Notes under the pieces: generated by a model
The model's database searches: none
What the model was told of the DNA's origin: nothing
What the model saw: only the letters and a program-made list of their open reading frames with translations
Origin: Lachnospiraceae bacterium
GTDB lineage: Bacteria; Bacillota; Clostridia; Lachnospirales; Lachnospiraceae
Assembly (NCBI GenBank): GCA_017442585.1
Contig: JAFRZM010000040.1
Span: 1 to 64,000 of the forward strand
Reading direction: 5' to 3'
DNA length: 64,000 nt
Position numbers and translations under genes: made by a program
Shown here: positions 53,039-63,641 of the stretch, piece by piece
Position numbering within the stretch: position 1 is the first letter of the stretch
Layout: each line of letters starts with the position of its first letter

Positions 53039-54934
53039 TTAATTATCTTTTAAAGCTACTTCCAAAACCGAATCATCAAGCTTGAAGAATTCAAGCGTCT
53101 TATTGATTTCTTTTGCAACCCTATCGATTTCTGCAGAAGACTCTGCAACATGACTTACAGTCTCTGTTAAAGTATCCATTGACGCTGTTGTCTCTTCTGC
53201 ACCGGATGCATTCTCTTCAGAAATTGAAGCAAGTGTATTCATGATTTCTTCAGTCATTACTCTTGCATCGTCACACTTATTAGCGTACATTTCAATGTTC
53301 TTAGCTTCATCCGTTGTAGCTCTTACGCCTGCAGCCAACTGATCGAACTGTTCAATAGTCTCATCCAAAGACTTAATCTGCTCATCAATAGTGGCCTTCA
53401 TATTTTCCATCTCAGCCATTGTATTGGATGAGTTTGTAATAACTTCTGCGATATTAGCCTTAATTCTCGTAGCAGACTCATTTGACTCATTTGCAAGTTT
53501 CTGAATCTCACTTGCAACTACTGAGAATCCGCGTCCTGCCTCACCGGCACGTGCAGCTTCAATTGAAGCGTTAAGTGAAAGAAGTGTTGTCTGATCTGCT
53601 ATAGAACTTATCATATCAACCGCTTCGTTAATGTATTTGATTGAAGTATTTGTCTTTGCTATCTGATCGCTCATTGATGCGATAGCTTCTTTTGTATTCT
53701 CATTCGTCTGAGAAAGCCTGTCAAACTGCTGCTTACTTATATCCTGTGCGGCAAGCATGTCATCTGCGTGCTTCGTAAGTGTCTCAACAGATGATACGAT
53801 ATCTTTAATAAGATTACCCATCTGAGAGATATTACCCGTTGCATCGGTAACTTCTCCGGCCTGATGAGATGCGCCCTTTGCAACCTCTGCAACCGCAACT
53901 CCGATACCTGATGTCGTATTATCTGCTTCTCTGGCAACGCTTTCAAGTGATGATCCGTGAGTTACAAGATTATTGGCAACATTCTTCATCTGGTTAACGA
54001 TTATGCATAACTGATTATGAAGTTTGCTCATTGAAACGATCATCTGACCGATTTCATCCTTACGCTTCATAAGATGCTTAATTTCAGATGTTGCAACTAT
54101 GTTAAGATCACCTGTCTCCATCTTATCTACGAGACCCTTATTAATAAGGATTGCTCTAACCATTGACTGAGTAAGTTTAGCGGAAAGAAGTGCCATAAGC
54201 ACAAATAATACAAGTGCAAGCGCAACAACTACAGATACGCTCTTTACTATGTAAGCTGTAATCTCCTTCTTCTCCATTGTTACAAGAAGCATACCCTGTG
54301 TAGCTCCTGCGGAGTTCTGAATCGGCAAGCAGTATGCATAGCAATCAACGCCTTCGAGATCAAACGAATCATACGTTGCGTCATTACCTGTTTCGAAAAC
54401 ATCCTTTGTAATATTCTCCGGAGCTTCCTGTCCTACATAATGACTGTTAACATGCTTACCCTGTGCCATGAGCTCCTGCTCTTCTTCAGTGTATTCATCT
54501 CTTAATGCCAAAGATGTGGCAACCATAAAGCCTTTATAATACAAACTAACGTCCATATCGGATTTATTCTTGACGTTTATAAAGATCTGATTGTTATCAG
54601 TCATTCTTGCGCCGCCCTTGAATACGTTTCCGTCCGGATCGATTGTCCATCCACCGTTATATACGAAATTGATGCTGGCAAGTGTCGTCTCTGCAACAGC
54701 TTTCAAACTATCCATTGATCTGTCTTCAAGACCCTTATTAAGTGAAATTGACGAATATACTGTAAGAACTACTCCGAGTATCGTCATAGGTAAAAGCGAA
54801 ATACCTAAAAACTCCCACAATAACTTGGTCTTAATTGTTTTAATCTTAGTTCCCTTTTCTTTTTTAACCTTTGCAGCCTTTACCTTCTTAGGCTTAGGTT
54901 CCTTTGTTTTTGTCTTTGTCTTAAGCTCGGCCAT
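53039..54934 (-). CDS. Methyl-accepting chemotaxis protein
   Basis: Transmembrane chemoreceptor signalling to CheA/CheW (not encoded here). The 631-residue protein has a very basic N-terminus (1-35), membrane helix 1 (about 40-65), an extracellular single-Cache-like sensor domain (about 65-235), helix 2 (about 240-262), a HAMP domain and the coiled-coil signalling domain. The hairpin tip reads [22 protein letters not shown], the standard receptor core. The start at 54934 follows GGAG by seven bases; an ATG at 54970 has no site. It has its own terminator. The ligand cannot be predicted. Confidence 0.93.
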   Translation of the reverse strand: MAELKTKTKTKEPKPKKVKAAKVKKEKGTKIKTIKTKLLWEFLGISLLPMTILGVVLTVYSSISLNKGLEDRSMDSLKAVAETTLASINFVYNGGWTIDPDGNVFKGGARMTDNNQIFINVKNKSDMDVSLYYKGFMVATSLALRDEYTEEEQELMAQGKHVNSHYVGQEAPENITKDVFETGNDATYDSFDLEGVDCYAYCLPIQNSAGATQGMLLVTMEKKEITAYIVKSVSVVVALALVLFVLMALLSAKLTQSMVRAILINKGLVDKMETGDLNIVATSEIKHLMKRKDEIGQMIVSMSKLHNQLCIIVNQMKNVANNLVTHGSSLESVAREADNTTSGIGVAVAEVAKGASHQAGEVTDATGNISQMGNLIKDIVSSVETLTKHADDMLAAQDISKQQFDRLSQTNENTKEAIASMSDQIAKTNTSIKYINEAVDMISSIADQTTLLSLNASIEAARAGEAGRGFSVVASEIQKLANESNESATRIKANIAEVITNSSNTMAEMENMKATIDEQIKSLDETIEQFDQLAAGVRATTDEAKNIEMYANKCDDARVMTEEIMNTLASISEENASGAEETTASMDTLTETVSHVAESSAEIDRVAKEINKTLEFFKLDDSVLEVALKDN

Positions 54935-55058
54935 AAATATACTCCAATCTGTGTCTATATTGCTCGACACTAATATAGTCTAAATTATAGCATAGTGTTT
55001 ACAATAAATCCATAAAATTCATGAAAAAAATTCAATATTTCAGCGCTTTAAAAAAGTC

Positions 55059-57362
55059 TTATCGAATTTTATTTGCCTCACTTAATATCTTTATTATCTT
55101 TTTCTTTTTAATCATGCCGCCGCTTTGATTCACGACGCTGTCAAGACTGCCTTCCATAAGGCCTTCATACATCATTCTTGCTTCCGGATCTGTAATAGGC
55201 TTAGGAAAAAACATAATTCTTACAAGCCACTTACCCAGGCGCGAAAGTCTTTTGGCCTTTCTTGAATACGGCATAACCTGTGTAAGCGAATTCTTAAATG
55301 TAAACTCACCGCGACAAAGATTTGAAAAATGAGTCTTTGGATAAGTATATATCTTATCAAAATCCTCTTCGCATAACGGCACTTTATTTCTTATAGTAAG
55401 CGGCGATACAAGCTTTTCTCCCGCAATAGTTATATTTTCTTTAAGCCTTATATCATTAATCGATGAAGCAACAACTATCTCATAAGTTCCGCCTATAGTA
55501 TTAATATCACCGTTTGTATATGCACTAAACGCCTCATTATCCAATACTACTTTTAACTGCTTTGATTCGTTTACCTTTAAAAATACTTTCTCAAAGCCTC
55601 TAAGCTCCATATTCGGTCTAAAAGATCCGTCGTTCGGGTTTATAACATAAACTTGCGCTATCTCAGCTCCGTTTACATTTCCCGTATTCTTTACGGTAAA
55701 ACCAACTTCATACTCATTATTCTCAAGTGGCTTTACACGAAGATCCGAATACTCGAATTTTGTATAACTTAAGCCATATCCAAACGGGAATCTTACCGGT
55801 ACATCATATGTATTATAGTATCTGTATCCGACAAAAATACTCTCTCTATATTCTACATCATCTACATGATCACTTTGTTCTTCCTGTTTTGCAAAATAAC
55901 CGTAACTCGCAACATCGCTTTCCTTTAACGGGATAGTCTCTGCAAGTTTTCCCGAAGGGGTAATCTTTCCGGTCAATATATTTGCTATGGCATACATCGC
56001 ACCTTCGCCCGACAAATATGCCTGTAAAAGACCCTTGCACCTTGCAGGCAATTCCATATTATAAGGAGAGCCTGACACCGAAACAAAAACAATATTTGTT
56101 GTTATCTCAAATAATTTATTCAATAAACTTTCCTGATTATAAGGCATATTGAAGGTCGTTCTGTCATATCCTTCACCTTCTGCCTTATCCGTAAGTCCTC
56201 CGAAGAAAACTATCGGTATCTTTTTATCTGCCGCTTCTTTTGCTGCTTTTAAGGCTTCTCTTTCAAGCTTACCTTTTCTTTTAAATGAATTGGCATTGTA
56301 ACCTCTTGCAAATTTTGTAGTTACGCCCTGCTCGCTCATGCTTTCAAAGAACGAGTCTACATGTGCGGTATTTATATGGCTGCTTCCCCCACCCTGAAAT
56401 CTCGGCTTCTTTGCAAGGTCTCCGATAACCAGTATATTTCTCTGTTTAATAGGCAAAATGCCTTCATTTTTAAGCAGTACCTGACTTTCACACGCAATCT
56501 TCCTTGCAAGAATATGATTCTGCAATCTTGTTTCCTTCTCGACTGCTTTTTTATTGTGCACATCTTTACCGTATTTTTCTATAAGCTTTTCTATACGGGA
56601 TATTGTTGTATTCAATGTCTCTTCAGATAACGTCTTTTTCTCAATAGCATTATTTAAATCCTCATCATGCATACCAAGGCTATCCGGCATTTCAACATCC
56701 ATTCCCGCATTAATACAAGCAGGAAGATCTACACAAGCTCCCCAGTCACTCATGACTACGCCGCTATATCCCCACTTGTCTCTTAAGATATCTGTCAAAA
56801 GATGCTTATTCTCACACGCAGGATATCCGTTTAAATAATTATAACTTGCCATTATAGTTGCAGGGTGTGCTTTTTTTACCGCGCGGCGAAATGCCGAGAG
56901 ATAAATCTCATGAAGTGCCCTGTCATCTATCATCGAATTCGACGTCATACGATGTGTTTCCTGATTATTCGCTGCAAAATGCTTAAGAGAAGTTCCCACA
57001 TTTAATTCCTGCATTGCGCTTATATAATTTGAAGCCATTTCACCCGCAAGATAAGGATCTTCCGAATAATACTCAAAGTTTCTTCCGCAAAGCGGTGATC
57101 TCTTTATATTGACACCCGGGCCCAGCACGACAGAAACTCCGAGGTCTTTTGCCTCGGATGCTATTCCCTTTGCCATTTTTCGTATAAGTTCCTTATCAAA
57201 CGAACATGCTACGCAACTTGCAGTCGGAAAACACGTCGCTTCGAAACTGTTATTATTCTTTGCACCGTCTTCCTGCGAACGCACTCCGTGAGGGCCGTCC
57301 GCAACATGAATCGTACCTATATGCCATGCTCCGATTCCGGTAACAAGTCTTTTATTATCCAT
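55059..57362 (-). CDS. Glycoside hydrolase family 3 (beta-glucosidase type)
   Basis: Predicted intracellular beta-glycosidase that releases terminal sugars from oligosaccharides brought in by the co-encoded GPH transporter. The 767-residue protein has no signal peptide. It has the GH3 N-terminal barrel (HVADGPHGVR; NFEYYSEDPYLAG; KHFAANNQE), the nucleophile Asp206 in VVMSDWGA, the GH3_C domain with GGSSHINTAHVD, and a fibronectin-III-like domain at about 560-640. The N-terminus is about 30 residues shorter than many GH3 enzymes. AAGGAG lies five bases upstream. The exact substrate (beta-glucoside or xyloside) is not decided by sequence. Confidence 0.92.
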   Translation of the reverse strand: MDNKRLVTGIGAWHIGTIHVADGPHGVRSQEDGAKNNNSFEATCFPTASCVACSFDKELIRKMAKGIASEAKDLGVSVVLGPGVNIKRSPLCGRNFEYYSEDPYLAGEMASNYISAMQELNVGTSLKHFAANNQETHRMTSNSMIDDRALHEIYLSAFRRAVKKAHPATIMASYNYLNGYPACENKHLLTDILRDKWGYSGVVMSDWGACVDLPACINAGMDVEMPDSLGMHDEDLNNAIEKKTLSEETLNTTISRIEKLIEKYGKDVHNKKAVEKETRLQNHILARKIACESQVLLKNEGILPIKQRNILVIGDLAKKPRFQGGGSSHINTAHVDSFFESMSEQGVTTKFARGYNANSFKRKGKLEREALKAAKEAADKKIPIVFFGGLTDKAEGEGYDRTTFNMPYNQESLLNKLFEITTNIVFVSVSGSPYNMELPARCKGLLQAYLSGEGAMYAIANILTGKITPSGKLAETIPLKESDVASYGYFAKQEEQSDHVDDVEYRESIFVGYRYYNTYDVPVRFPFGYGLSYTKFEYSDLRVKPLENNEYEVGFTVKNTGNVNGAEIAQVYVINPNDGSFRPNMELRGFEKVFLKVNESKQLKVVLDNEAFSAYTNGDINTIGGTYEIVVASSINDIRLKENITIAGEKLVSPLTIRNKVPLCEEDFDKIYTYPKTHFSNLCRGEFTFKNSLTQVMPYSRKAKRLSRLGKWLVRIMFFPKPITDPEARMMYEGLMEGSLDSVVNQSGGMIKKKKIIKILSEANKIR

Positions 57363-57393
57363 AACTCTCCTTTAATGAGCAAAGTGATTTTAA

Positions 57394-58824
57394 CTATTGT
57401 CTTGCTTTAAGCTCACTTACAAGCTCATTATACTTATTTTCATCTATTATATATTTTTTCCTTAAAATCACATATGAAACAACTAATGCGATAACAGGTA
57501 TTAAGACCATTCCAAGTCTAAAGGCAATACCCTGCGTTAAGGTTATATTCTCTAAATATTTATTGGCTGTATCAAGTGCCTGTGCACTTGTAATCTCGCC
57601 CGTATTAACTTTTATTTCCAAGGCACTTATATTCTGACTTTGTACATATATACCGCTTATTATTAATACAAGAGTAAACAATCCCTGATTAATACCACCC
57701 GCAAGCTTTACACTAAATGATCTTACGGCAGATATGACCGAGTCATGTCGCTCATTATAGCGCACCTCATCATACTCTATTGTATTATTTATCATTACAA
57801 CTATTGCAAGATTCATAAGTCCCTGGAAGAAAAAGATCATAAATCCCACTACGTTTAACAAAATTACATTTTTCGGAAGTATGTATCCAAACATCAAAAA
57901 CATACTATATCCGATTATCAATGCAATAAAACATATCTTTAAAATTGTCTTCCTGTTAAAGTGTTTTGCGATTCCCGCATAACTTGCCTGAGATATCAGC
58001 ATTCCGAGTCCGTACATCACAGTAAAATAAAATACCAGATTTCCGCTTTCGGAATACCCGTACTCAATATAAAAGAAATTCACACCGAATATGATAAGAA
58101 TATTACATGTTATATTAAAAAATATAGATGCAATACCCGAGAATACCAATTGATCGTTTCTTTTGAATATATTAAACATGTCTTTTAAAGACAGTTTATC
58201 TTTTAATTCTTCCCTTTTTCTTTCTCTTATTCCAAAACCGGTTAAAAACTGGAATAAAACCAAACAGATTGCAACAATTAATGCCACAATTCTATAAGCC
58301 ATGACTGCATTTCCCGCAATCACAACAGGCACAACGCCTGCAACGGCAAACTGGCCGATGCAGACGAATATGCTCATTATTGTAACTAAAGAATCACGTG
58401 TCGATGGATTGGAACTAAGCGACGGAAGTACTCCCCAGTACGCAATATCATTCATTGTATAAGTCATTCCCCATAAAAGATAGAATATACTGTAGAACAC
58501 AACAAATCCCCAGCCCGATGGTCTTATTGTAAATAAGCAGACTATGATAATTGCGTTTAATACGGAACCCATTAGAATCCAAGGTTTAAATTTACCCATC
58601 TTAAACTTGGCATTCTCGATAATGATACCCATAAGAAGATCATTTACCGCATCCCATACCATACAGCAAACCATACTCGCGCTTATCACCGCAAACTGAG
58701 CGCTTGTAAGATTCATCGTATACTGTACATATAGTATAAGATACATACTTACCAAAGCATACGCCGCATCTCTTCCTGTTGCCCCTATGCAATAGCTCCA
58801 TTTGGTCCTTGCATCAAGTTCCAT
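57394..58824 (-). CDS. GPH-family sugar:cation symporter (MelB/XynP-like)
   Basis: Major-facilitator transporter of the glycoside-pentoside-hexuronide family. The 476-residue protein has 12 membrane helices and the N-terminal family pattern WSYCIGATGRDAAYALV with YLILYVQYTM. Further signatures are DAVNDLLMGIIIENAKFKMGKFKPWILMG-type sequence (sodium and sugar site aspartates near residue 55). It lies upstream of the GH3 gene by 31 bases, so transport and hydrolysis of one glycoside are probably linked. The start at 58824 follows GGAGG by five bases. No repressor gene is next to the pair. Confidence 0.92.
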   Translation of the reverse strand: MELDARTKWSYCIGATGRDAAYALVSMYLILYVQYTMNLTSAQFAVISASMVCCMVWDAVNDLLMGIIIENAKFKMGKFKPWILMGSVLNAIIIVCLFTIRPSGWGFVVFYSIFYLLWGMTYTMNDIAYWGVLPSLSSNPSTRDSLVTIMSIFVCIGQFAVAGVVPVVIAGNAVMAYRIVALIVAICLVLFQFLTGFGIRERKREELKDKLSLKDMFNIFKRNDQLVFSGIASIFFNITCNILIIFGVNFFYIEYGYSESGNLVFYFTVMYGLGMLISQASYAGIAKHFNRKTILKICFIALIIGYSMFLMFGYILPKNVILLNVVGFMIFFFQGLMNLAIVVMINNTIEYDEVRYNERHDSVISAVRSFSVKLAGGINQGLFTLVLIISGIYVQSQNISALEIKVNTGEITSAQALDTANKYLENITLTQGIAFRLGMVLIPVIALVVSYVILRKKYIIDENKYNELVSELKARQ

Positions 58825-58858
58825 AATTTCCTCCACGTAGTTTAAATGTAATTATAAT

Positions 58859-59692
58859 TTACTGATTTGTATCTGAAGTATTATCTCCGTTTGTATCAGC
58901 AGTTGTTGTATTAACTGAATCAACAGGTTGTGAAGGTACTTCGTTATTGACAGGTGCCTTCTTATTCTTGCTTAAAACGATGCAAACAACTACTACAACG
59001 ATAGCAATAATTGCTATAACAGCTATTATTATAAATAATGTATTGCCGCCTTTAGCCTCGTCGGAAGGAAGCATAAATGTTACTTCAACCTTGTCTCCCT
59101 TATTCATCTTGAAAACATCCCATGTTAATGTCTTGCCGTCTTCAGATACTTCTGTAGCATTATTGCTTATAGGCTTCTCAGGAAGTTCAATTGTCACGAG
59201 GAAAAAGCCCTTATACTCTTCAATATACTGCTGGTATTCACCCATTGAATCGGCGTCATCGCTTCCGAGTACATCCCAGGTAATTGTGTATTCGCCATTA
59301 TCATTCTTTGTGATATTAAGGCTGTCTGTATTTGTATCTACGCCTGCATCATCGCTTGCGATTGTTGATGCAAGTTCATCAAGCAAAATATCACTCTTTG
59401 TAACTACATATCCTTTATAACCGTCTTCGTTATACTCTGTATATGTCCATCCCTCATTTTCAAACTCTTTTTTAGTCTCTTCACTTGTAAGATCCGAATC
59501 AGAGTCTTCATCATCTTCGCTACCGAAATTGCTCAACTCTTCCGACATGGCTACAAGCATTGAAAGATCTGCCTTTCCATCGGCATTTACCTTGATTGTA
59601 GTCTTAAATCTCATACAACCTGTAAGTAATGTGGCAATCATCAAAACTGCTATCACTGCTAATACTGCCTTAACTCCAAATTTCTTTTTCAT
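58859..59692 (-). CDS. LppM-like lipoprotein with a C-terminal membrane helix
   Basis: A 277-residue envelope protein with a lipoprotein signal (lipobox LTGC, Cys26), an extracellular domain beginning MRFKTTIKVNADGKADL that resembles LppM-type lipoproteins, an acidic Asp/Ser/Glu linker (56-72), and a single membrane helix (about 217-240) before a short hydrophilic tail. A lipidated N-terminus plus a C-terminal helix gives two membrane anchors. Function is unknown. GGAGG lies upstream. It ends 34 bases before the sugar transporter with no terminator between, so they may share a transcript. Confidence 0.7.
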   Translation of the reverse strand: MKKKFGVKAVLAVIAVLMIATLLTGCMRFKTTIKVNADGKADLSMLVAMSEELSNFGSEDDEDSDSDLTSEETKKEFENEGWTYTEYNEDGYKGYVVTKSDILLDELASTIASDDAGVDTNTDSLNITKNDNGEYTITWDVLGSDDADSMGEYQQYIEEYKGFFLVTIELPEKPISNNATEVSEDGKTLTWDVFKMNKGDKVEVTFMLPSDEAKGGNTLFIIIAVIAIIAIVVVVVCIVLSKNKKAPVNNEVPSQPVDSVNTTTADTNGDNTSDTNQ

Positions 59693-59797
59693 TAAAAGAT
59701 CCTCCGTTTTTTATTCAGGTTTTATAAACCCACTATTATAAATTCTACCACTTCATAATTAAAAAATTAAGTATAAATACATTATTCTGTCATTTTT

Positions 59798-59833
59798 TAT
59801 AAAAAAAACCCTTGCAATCTCTTGCAAGGGTTT
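59798..59833 (-). terminator. Rho-independent terminator after rny
   Basis: The perfect 11-bp arms AAACCCTTGCA (59806-59816) and TGCAAGGGTTT (59823-59833) are followed by TTTTT on the minus strand. Confidence 0.92.
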
Positions 59834-59840
59834 AATTTAA

Positions 59841-61400
59841 CTATTTCGCGTAGTCTGTAATTCTCGACTCACGGATAACACTGATCTTAATCTGACCCGG
59901 ATAAGCAAGCTCGCTTTCGATCTTCTTAGCTACATCTCTTCCGAGTAATACCATATCGGCATCCGTTATCTGCTCCGGAACTACCATGATACGAACTTCA
60001 CGTCCTGCCTGAATGGCAAAAGACTTTTCAACACCTTTAAAGCTGTCAGCAATATCTTCTAACTGTTTAAGTCTGTTAGCATATGTCTCCAATGTCTCAC
60101 GTCTTGCACCAGGTCTGGCAGCAGAAATAGCATCTGCAGCCTGTACAATACATGCAATAAGTGACTGTGGCTCAACATCACCATGATGTGATTCAACTGA
60201 ATTTATAACGATAGGACCTTCTTTATACTTACGGCAAAGGTCAACACCGAGCTGTATATGTGATCCTTCCATCTCATGGTCTACTGCCTTGCCGATATCA
60301 TGTAAAAGACCTGCACGCTTTGCAGTCTTAATGTCTACACCAATCTCTGCGGCAAGTAGGCCGGACAACTGAGACACTTCTATAGAATGCTTTAACGCAT
60401 TCTGACCGTAGCTTGTACGGAATTTCATACGTCCCAAAAGCTTTATAAGCTCCGGATGTATTCCGTGAACACCTGCTTCGAATGCGGCATTTTCGCCTTC
60501 TTCTCGCATCATGTTCTCAACTTCTTTTTGCGCCTTTTCAACGCTTTCTTCAATCTTAGCCGGATGAATACGTCCGTCAACTATAAGCTTTTCAAGTGCG
60601 ATTCTCGCAATCTCACGGCGAACCGGATCAAAGCTTGATAATACAACTGCATCCGGAGTATCATCTACAATCAAGTCAACACCTGTAAGTGTTTCAAGAG
60701 CACGGATGTTACGTCCTTCACGGCCGATTATACGACCCTTCATTTCATCGGAAGGTAACTGAACAACAGATATAGTTGCTTCCGACACATGATCTGCAGC
60801 GCATTTCTGAATTGCGTTAACTACATATTCTTTTGCTTTCTTTGCTGCTTCTTCTTTAGCAGCTGCTGTAAGATCTTTAACAAGCTTAGCTGTGTCAATT
60901 CTTACATCTTCTTCAACAGTCTTTAAAAGGTAATCTTTTGCTTGTTCAGAGGTTAATCCTGAAATACGTTCAAGTTCCTGTACGCGTTCTTCGTTAAGCT
61001 TGGCTATCTCTTCACGCTGAACATCCAACTCGCGTTCTTTGGCTATAAACTCAGCTTCACGCTTCTCAACCTGAGTAACCTTCTTTTCAAGGTTCTCTTC
61101 TCTTTGAGTTATGCGACGCTCGCGGTTCTGAATCTCATTTCTTCTCTCTTTGATCTCTTTGTCAAGTTCATTCTTCGAACGAATAGACTCTTCCTTGATC
61201 TCGAGCATGGATTCGCGCTTCTTGGCCTCAGCGTTTTTGACAGCGTCATCAATGATCTGTCTGGCTTTCTCTTCGGCAGTTCCTACTTTCTCGTCATATT
61301 TCTTCTTTCTGATAGCTGAAGAAATAACGGTCGTAGCAGGTATCGCAATTGCAAGTGCCGCAAGAATACCGATGATCAACGAAACAACGTCAAAATGCAC
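59841..61400 (-). CDS. rny: Ribonuclease Y
   Basis: Membrane-anchored endoribonuclease that starts bulk mRNA decay in Firmicutes. The 519-residue protein has an N-terminal membrane helix (about 4-25), a long coiled coil (about 30-200), a KH domain with [10 protein letters not shown], and an HD domain with [12 protein letters not shown] and SHHGD. The start is GTG at 61400 with AAGGAGG seven bases upstream. The Shine-Dalgarno itself is part of the inverted repeat AGGAGGTGCTCCT, so a hairpin could limit translation. It has its own promoter and terminator. Confidence 0.96.
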   Translation of the reverse strand: MHFDVVSLIIGILAALAIAIPATTVISSAIRKKKYDEKVGTAEEKARQIIDDAVKNAEAKKRESMLEIKEESIRSKNELDKEIKERRNEIQNRERRITQREENLEKKVTQVEKREAEFIAKERELDVQREEIAKLNEERVQELERISGLTSEQAKDYLLKTVEEDVRIDTAKLVKDLTAAAKEEAAKKAKEYVVNAIQKCAADHVSEATISVVQLPSDEMKGRIIGREGRNIRALETLTGVDLIVDDTPDAVVLSSFDPVRREIARIALEKLIVDGRIHPAKIEESVEKAQKEVENMMREEGENAAFEAGVHGIHPELIKLLGRMKFRTSYGQNALKHSIEVSQLSGLLAAEIGVDIKTAKRAGLLHDIGKAVDHEMEGSHIQLGVDLCRKYKEGPIVINSVESHHGDVEPQSLIACIVQAADAISAARPGARRETLETYANRLKQLEDIADSFKGVEKSFAIQAGREVRIMVVPEQITDADMVLLGRDVAKKIESELAYPGQIKISVIRESRITDYAK

Positions 61401-61402
61401 AG

Positions 61403-61417
61403 GAGCACCTCCTTTAT
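61403..61417 (-). promoter_or_regulatory. Ribosome site of rny within an inverted repeat
   Basis: On the minus strand AGGAG-GTG-CTCCT places the Shine-Dalgarno in a 5-bp stem ending just before the GTG start codon. The stem is short with a 3-nt loop, so the effect is uncertain. Confidence 0.45.
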
Positions 61418-61513
61418 TAAATTTTCAAAAAAAAATAATGTTGACATATAATATATCTATAGCTTTAGTTTAATTAAACTTAAACTATATATCAAAAATA
61501 CTACAACATTTAA

Positions 61514-61542
61514 ATTGTATACTTTTATGTTTTTTATGTCAA
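61514..61542 (-). promoter_or_regulatory. Sigma-A promoter of rny
   Basis: Perfect TTGACA (61537-61542), a 17-bp spacer and TACAAT (61514-61519) on the minus strand, giving a leader of about 105 nt. Confidence 0.85.
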
Positions 61543-61545
61543 GTA

Positions 61546-62004
61546 TTATAAATATTTCCTTATTTCATCCATTGAGAATCCGCGGCGCAAAAGAAAACCT
61601 GTTATCTTTTGCTTAGTTTTTATATCAGCGGTTTCTTTATCGTAATGTTTTTTATTTAAGAGTGCTTCGATAACTTCCTTTTTATCTTCTTCGTAAGTTT
61701 CTTCCATAGCTGCCGCTATTACTTCATCTGTCACACCCTTATTTTTAAGATATGTTCTTAAAGCAAACTTCCCTTTCTCATGCTGATGAAAACGTATGTA
61801 GTTACCGGCATATCTTAAATCATCTATATAATGATAAGACTCTACATATTTGATCGCAATATCAATAACAGAGGATGGAAAACCATCCTCTGTTAACTTG
61901 TCTATGAGTTCTTTTTTTGTACGATCTTTACGTTCAAGAATTTTAAGTGCCCGCTTTTTCGCGCCCTTTATCATTTCCTCTTCAGAATCAAACTCAAATT
62001 TCAT
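61546..62004 (-). CDS. recX: RecX, regulator of RecA
   Basis: Modulates RecA filaments. The 152-residue protein has RecX helical repeats: LKILERKDRTKKELIDKL, DDLRYAGNYI, GKFALRTYLKNKGV and ITGFLLRRGFSMDEI. It starts two bases after the recA stop codon with no clear ribosome site, so it is probably translated by coupling and shares LexA control with recA. Confidence 0.9.
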   Translation of the reverse strand: MKFEFDSEEEMIKGAKKRALKILERKDRTKKELIDKLTEDGFPSSVIDIAIKYVESYHYIDDLRYAGNYIRFHQHEKGKFALRTYLKNKGVTDEVIAAAMEETYEEDKKEVIEALLNKKHYDKETADIKTKQKITGFLLRRGFSMDEIRKYL

Positions 62005-62006
62005 AA

Positions 62007-63077
62007 TTATTCTGTAGCTTTTGCTTTCTTTGCAGTTTCCTTGTCATCCTTACCCTTAGCGTCTGTGGCCTTTTCTTCCGGCATAGGAAGATTATAATGT
62101 TCACGAACTTTACGCTCTATCTCGTCACATACAGCTTTATTGTCTACGAGATACTGTTTCGCGTTCTCACGGCCCTGACCGATCTTCTCTCCGTTATATG
62201 CATACCATGCGCCGGATTTATTAACTATATCTATATCAGATGCAAGATCAAGGAGGTCCCCTTCTTTTGAAATGCCCTTACCGAACATAATATCAAATTC
62301 AGCTTCCTTAAACGGTGGTGCAATCTTATTCTTTACAATCTTGATACGTGTTCTGTTACCGGTTACTTCACCGCCCTGCTTTAATGATTCGATACGGCGT
62401 ACATCCATTCTTACAGATGAATAGAACTTAAGCGCACGTCCACCGGTAGTTGTCTCAGGATTGCCAAACATTATACCAACCTTTTCACGTAACTGGTTAA
62501 TAAAAATTACAACACAATTGGACTTTGCAATCACACCTGTAAGTTTTCTTAATGCCTGCGACATAAGTCTTGCCTGAAGTCCCACATGCGAATCACCCAT
62601 ATCTCCTTCAAGTTCTGCCTTAGGAACAAGCGCTGCAACAGAATCAACTATAACGATATCAACAGCTCCGGAACGTACCATCGTCTCTGTGATTTCCAAT
62701 GCCTGCTCTCCGTTATCCGGCTGTGATATATATAAGTTATCTATATCAACTCCGATATTCTTTGCATAGACCGGATCAAGTGCGTGCTCTGCGTCTATAA
62801 ATCCTGCAATTCCACCGCGTTTTTGAACTTCCGCAACCATATGTAGTGCCACCGTAGTCTTACCACTGGATTCAGGTCCGTATATTTCAACTATACGTCC
62901 CTTTGGAATACCGCCGAGTCCCAATGCAATATCAAGACTTATAGATCCTGTAGGAATTGTCTCAACATTCATATTAACTGCAGGATCACCGAGTTTCATA
63001 ACCGAACCTGCACCGTATGCTTTCTCTATCTGCGCTATGGCAGCATTTAATGCTTTTAATCTTTCTTCATTTGCCAT
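62007..63077 (-). CDS. recA: Recombinase RecA
   Basis: DNA strand-exchange ATPase and SOS co-protease. The 356-residue protein has GPESSGKTT (Walker A), the [19 protein letters not shown] loop and [14 protein letters not shown]. The C-terminal tail is Lys/Glu rich. The start at 63077 ([10 protein letters not shown]) follows AAGGAG; a longer in-frame reading to 63149 runs through the LexA boxes and promoter. recX follows in the same operon. Confidence 0.98.
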   Translation of the reverse strand: MANEERLKALNAAIAQIEKAYGAGSVMKLGDPAVNMNVETIPTGSISLDIALGLGGIPKGRIVEIYGPESSGKTTVALHMVAEVQKRGGIAGFIDAEHALDPVYAKNIGVDIDNLYISQPDNGEQALEITETMVRSGAVDIVIVDSVAALVPKAELEGDMGDSHVGLQARLMSQALRKLTGVIAKSNCVVIFINQLREKVGIMFGNPETTTGGRALKFYSSVRMDVRRIESLKQGGEVTGNRTRIKIVKNKIAPPFKEAEFDIMFGKGISKEGDLLDLASDIDIVNKSGAWYAYNGEKIGQGRENAKQYLVDNKAVCDEIERKVREHYNLPMPEEKATDAKGKDDKETAKKAKATE

Positions 63078-63094
63078 TTTAATTCTCCTTCGTT

Positions 63095-63124
63095 CGAACT
63101 TTCGTTCCATTGAACTAATGTTCG
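63095..63124 (-). promoter_or_regulatory. Two LexA (SOS) boxes at recA
   Basis: Two near-perfect Bacillus/Clostridia-type boxes (consensus CGAAC-N4-GTTCG) on the minus strand: CGAACATTAGTTCA at 63111-63124 and GGAACGAAAGTTCG at 63095-63108. Each differs at one of ten defined positions. They lie just downstream of the predicted transcript start and before the recA ribosome site. Confidence 0.85.
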
Positions 63125-63138
63125 TTTTCTTTATAATT

Positions 63139-63167
63139 ATAATAAACAATTAACTTTTAAAAGTCAA
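63139..63167 (-). promoter_or_regulatory. Sigma-A promoter of recA-recX
   Basis: TTGACT (63162-63167), a 17-bp spacer and TATTAT (63139-63144) on the minus strand, with the LexA boxes immediately downstream. Confidence 0.75.
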
Positions 63168-63261
63168 CATTATTATGGAATAAAATATCGAATTTCGTCA
63201 AATAAAATTTTTATAAACTCGTAAGGCTTCCCCGAACAAATTATAAAATATTTATAAAAAT

Positions 63262-63284
63262 AAGGTAGGGATATAATCCCTGCC
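63262..63284 (-). terminator. Weak terminator after trxA
   Basis: The arms 63276-63284 and 63264-63272 (GGCAGGGAT/ATCCCTACC) pair with one mismatch on the minus strand and are followed by TTATTTTTAT. It separates trxA from recA. Confidence 0.65.
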
Positions 63285-63298
63285 CCATTTAAAATACG

Positions 63299-63613
63299 CT
63301 ATTTAAGAAGATCAAGTACTTCGTCCTTTTCTATAAGACCTACCGAACGCTTAACTTCTTTTTCACCGTCAAAAACGATAAGTGTCGGTATGCTCATTAC
63401 ACGAAACTTCATTGCAAGGGCTTTGTCCTCATCGACATTTACTTTACCGACTATAAATTCGCTTCCGTCGCTTTCATTTGCAACTTCGTCTACTATAGGC
63501 GAAAGCGCTTTACACGGTCCGCACCATGTTGCCCAGAAATCAATAAGTACTTTCTTGCCTGCATTAACGACCTTTTCTTCGAAATTCTCTGAAGTGATAA
63601 CTATAGGTTCCAT
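63299..63613 (-). CDS. trxA: Thioredoxin
   Basis: Small disulfide reductase of the cytoplasm. The 104-residue protein has the active site WCGPC (30-34), FWATW before it, and the cis-proline segment MSIPTLIVF. AAGGAGG lies about six bases before the start. It is 28 bases downstream of the prfC stop and may be co-transcribed with it. Confidence 0.95.
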   Translation of the reverse strand: MEPIVITSENFEEKVVNAGKKVLIDFWATWCGPCKALSPIVDEVANESDGSEFIVGKVNVDEDKALAMKFRVMSIPTLIVFDGEKEVKRSVGLIEKDEVLDLLK

Positions 63614-63641
63614 ATTCTGCCTCCTTTAAATTCTACACTTC

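Noticed and set aside
63078..63149. Longer recA start at 63149
   Set aside because: It would place the promoter and both LexA boxes inside the coding region and lacks a ribosome site.
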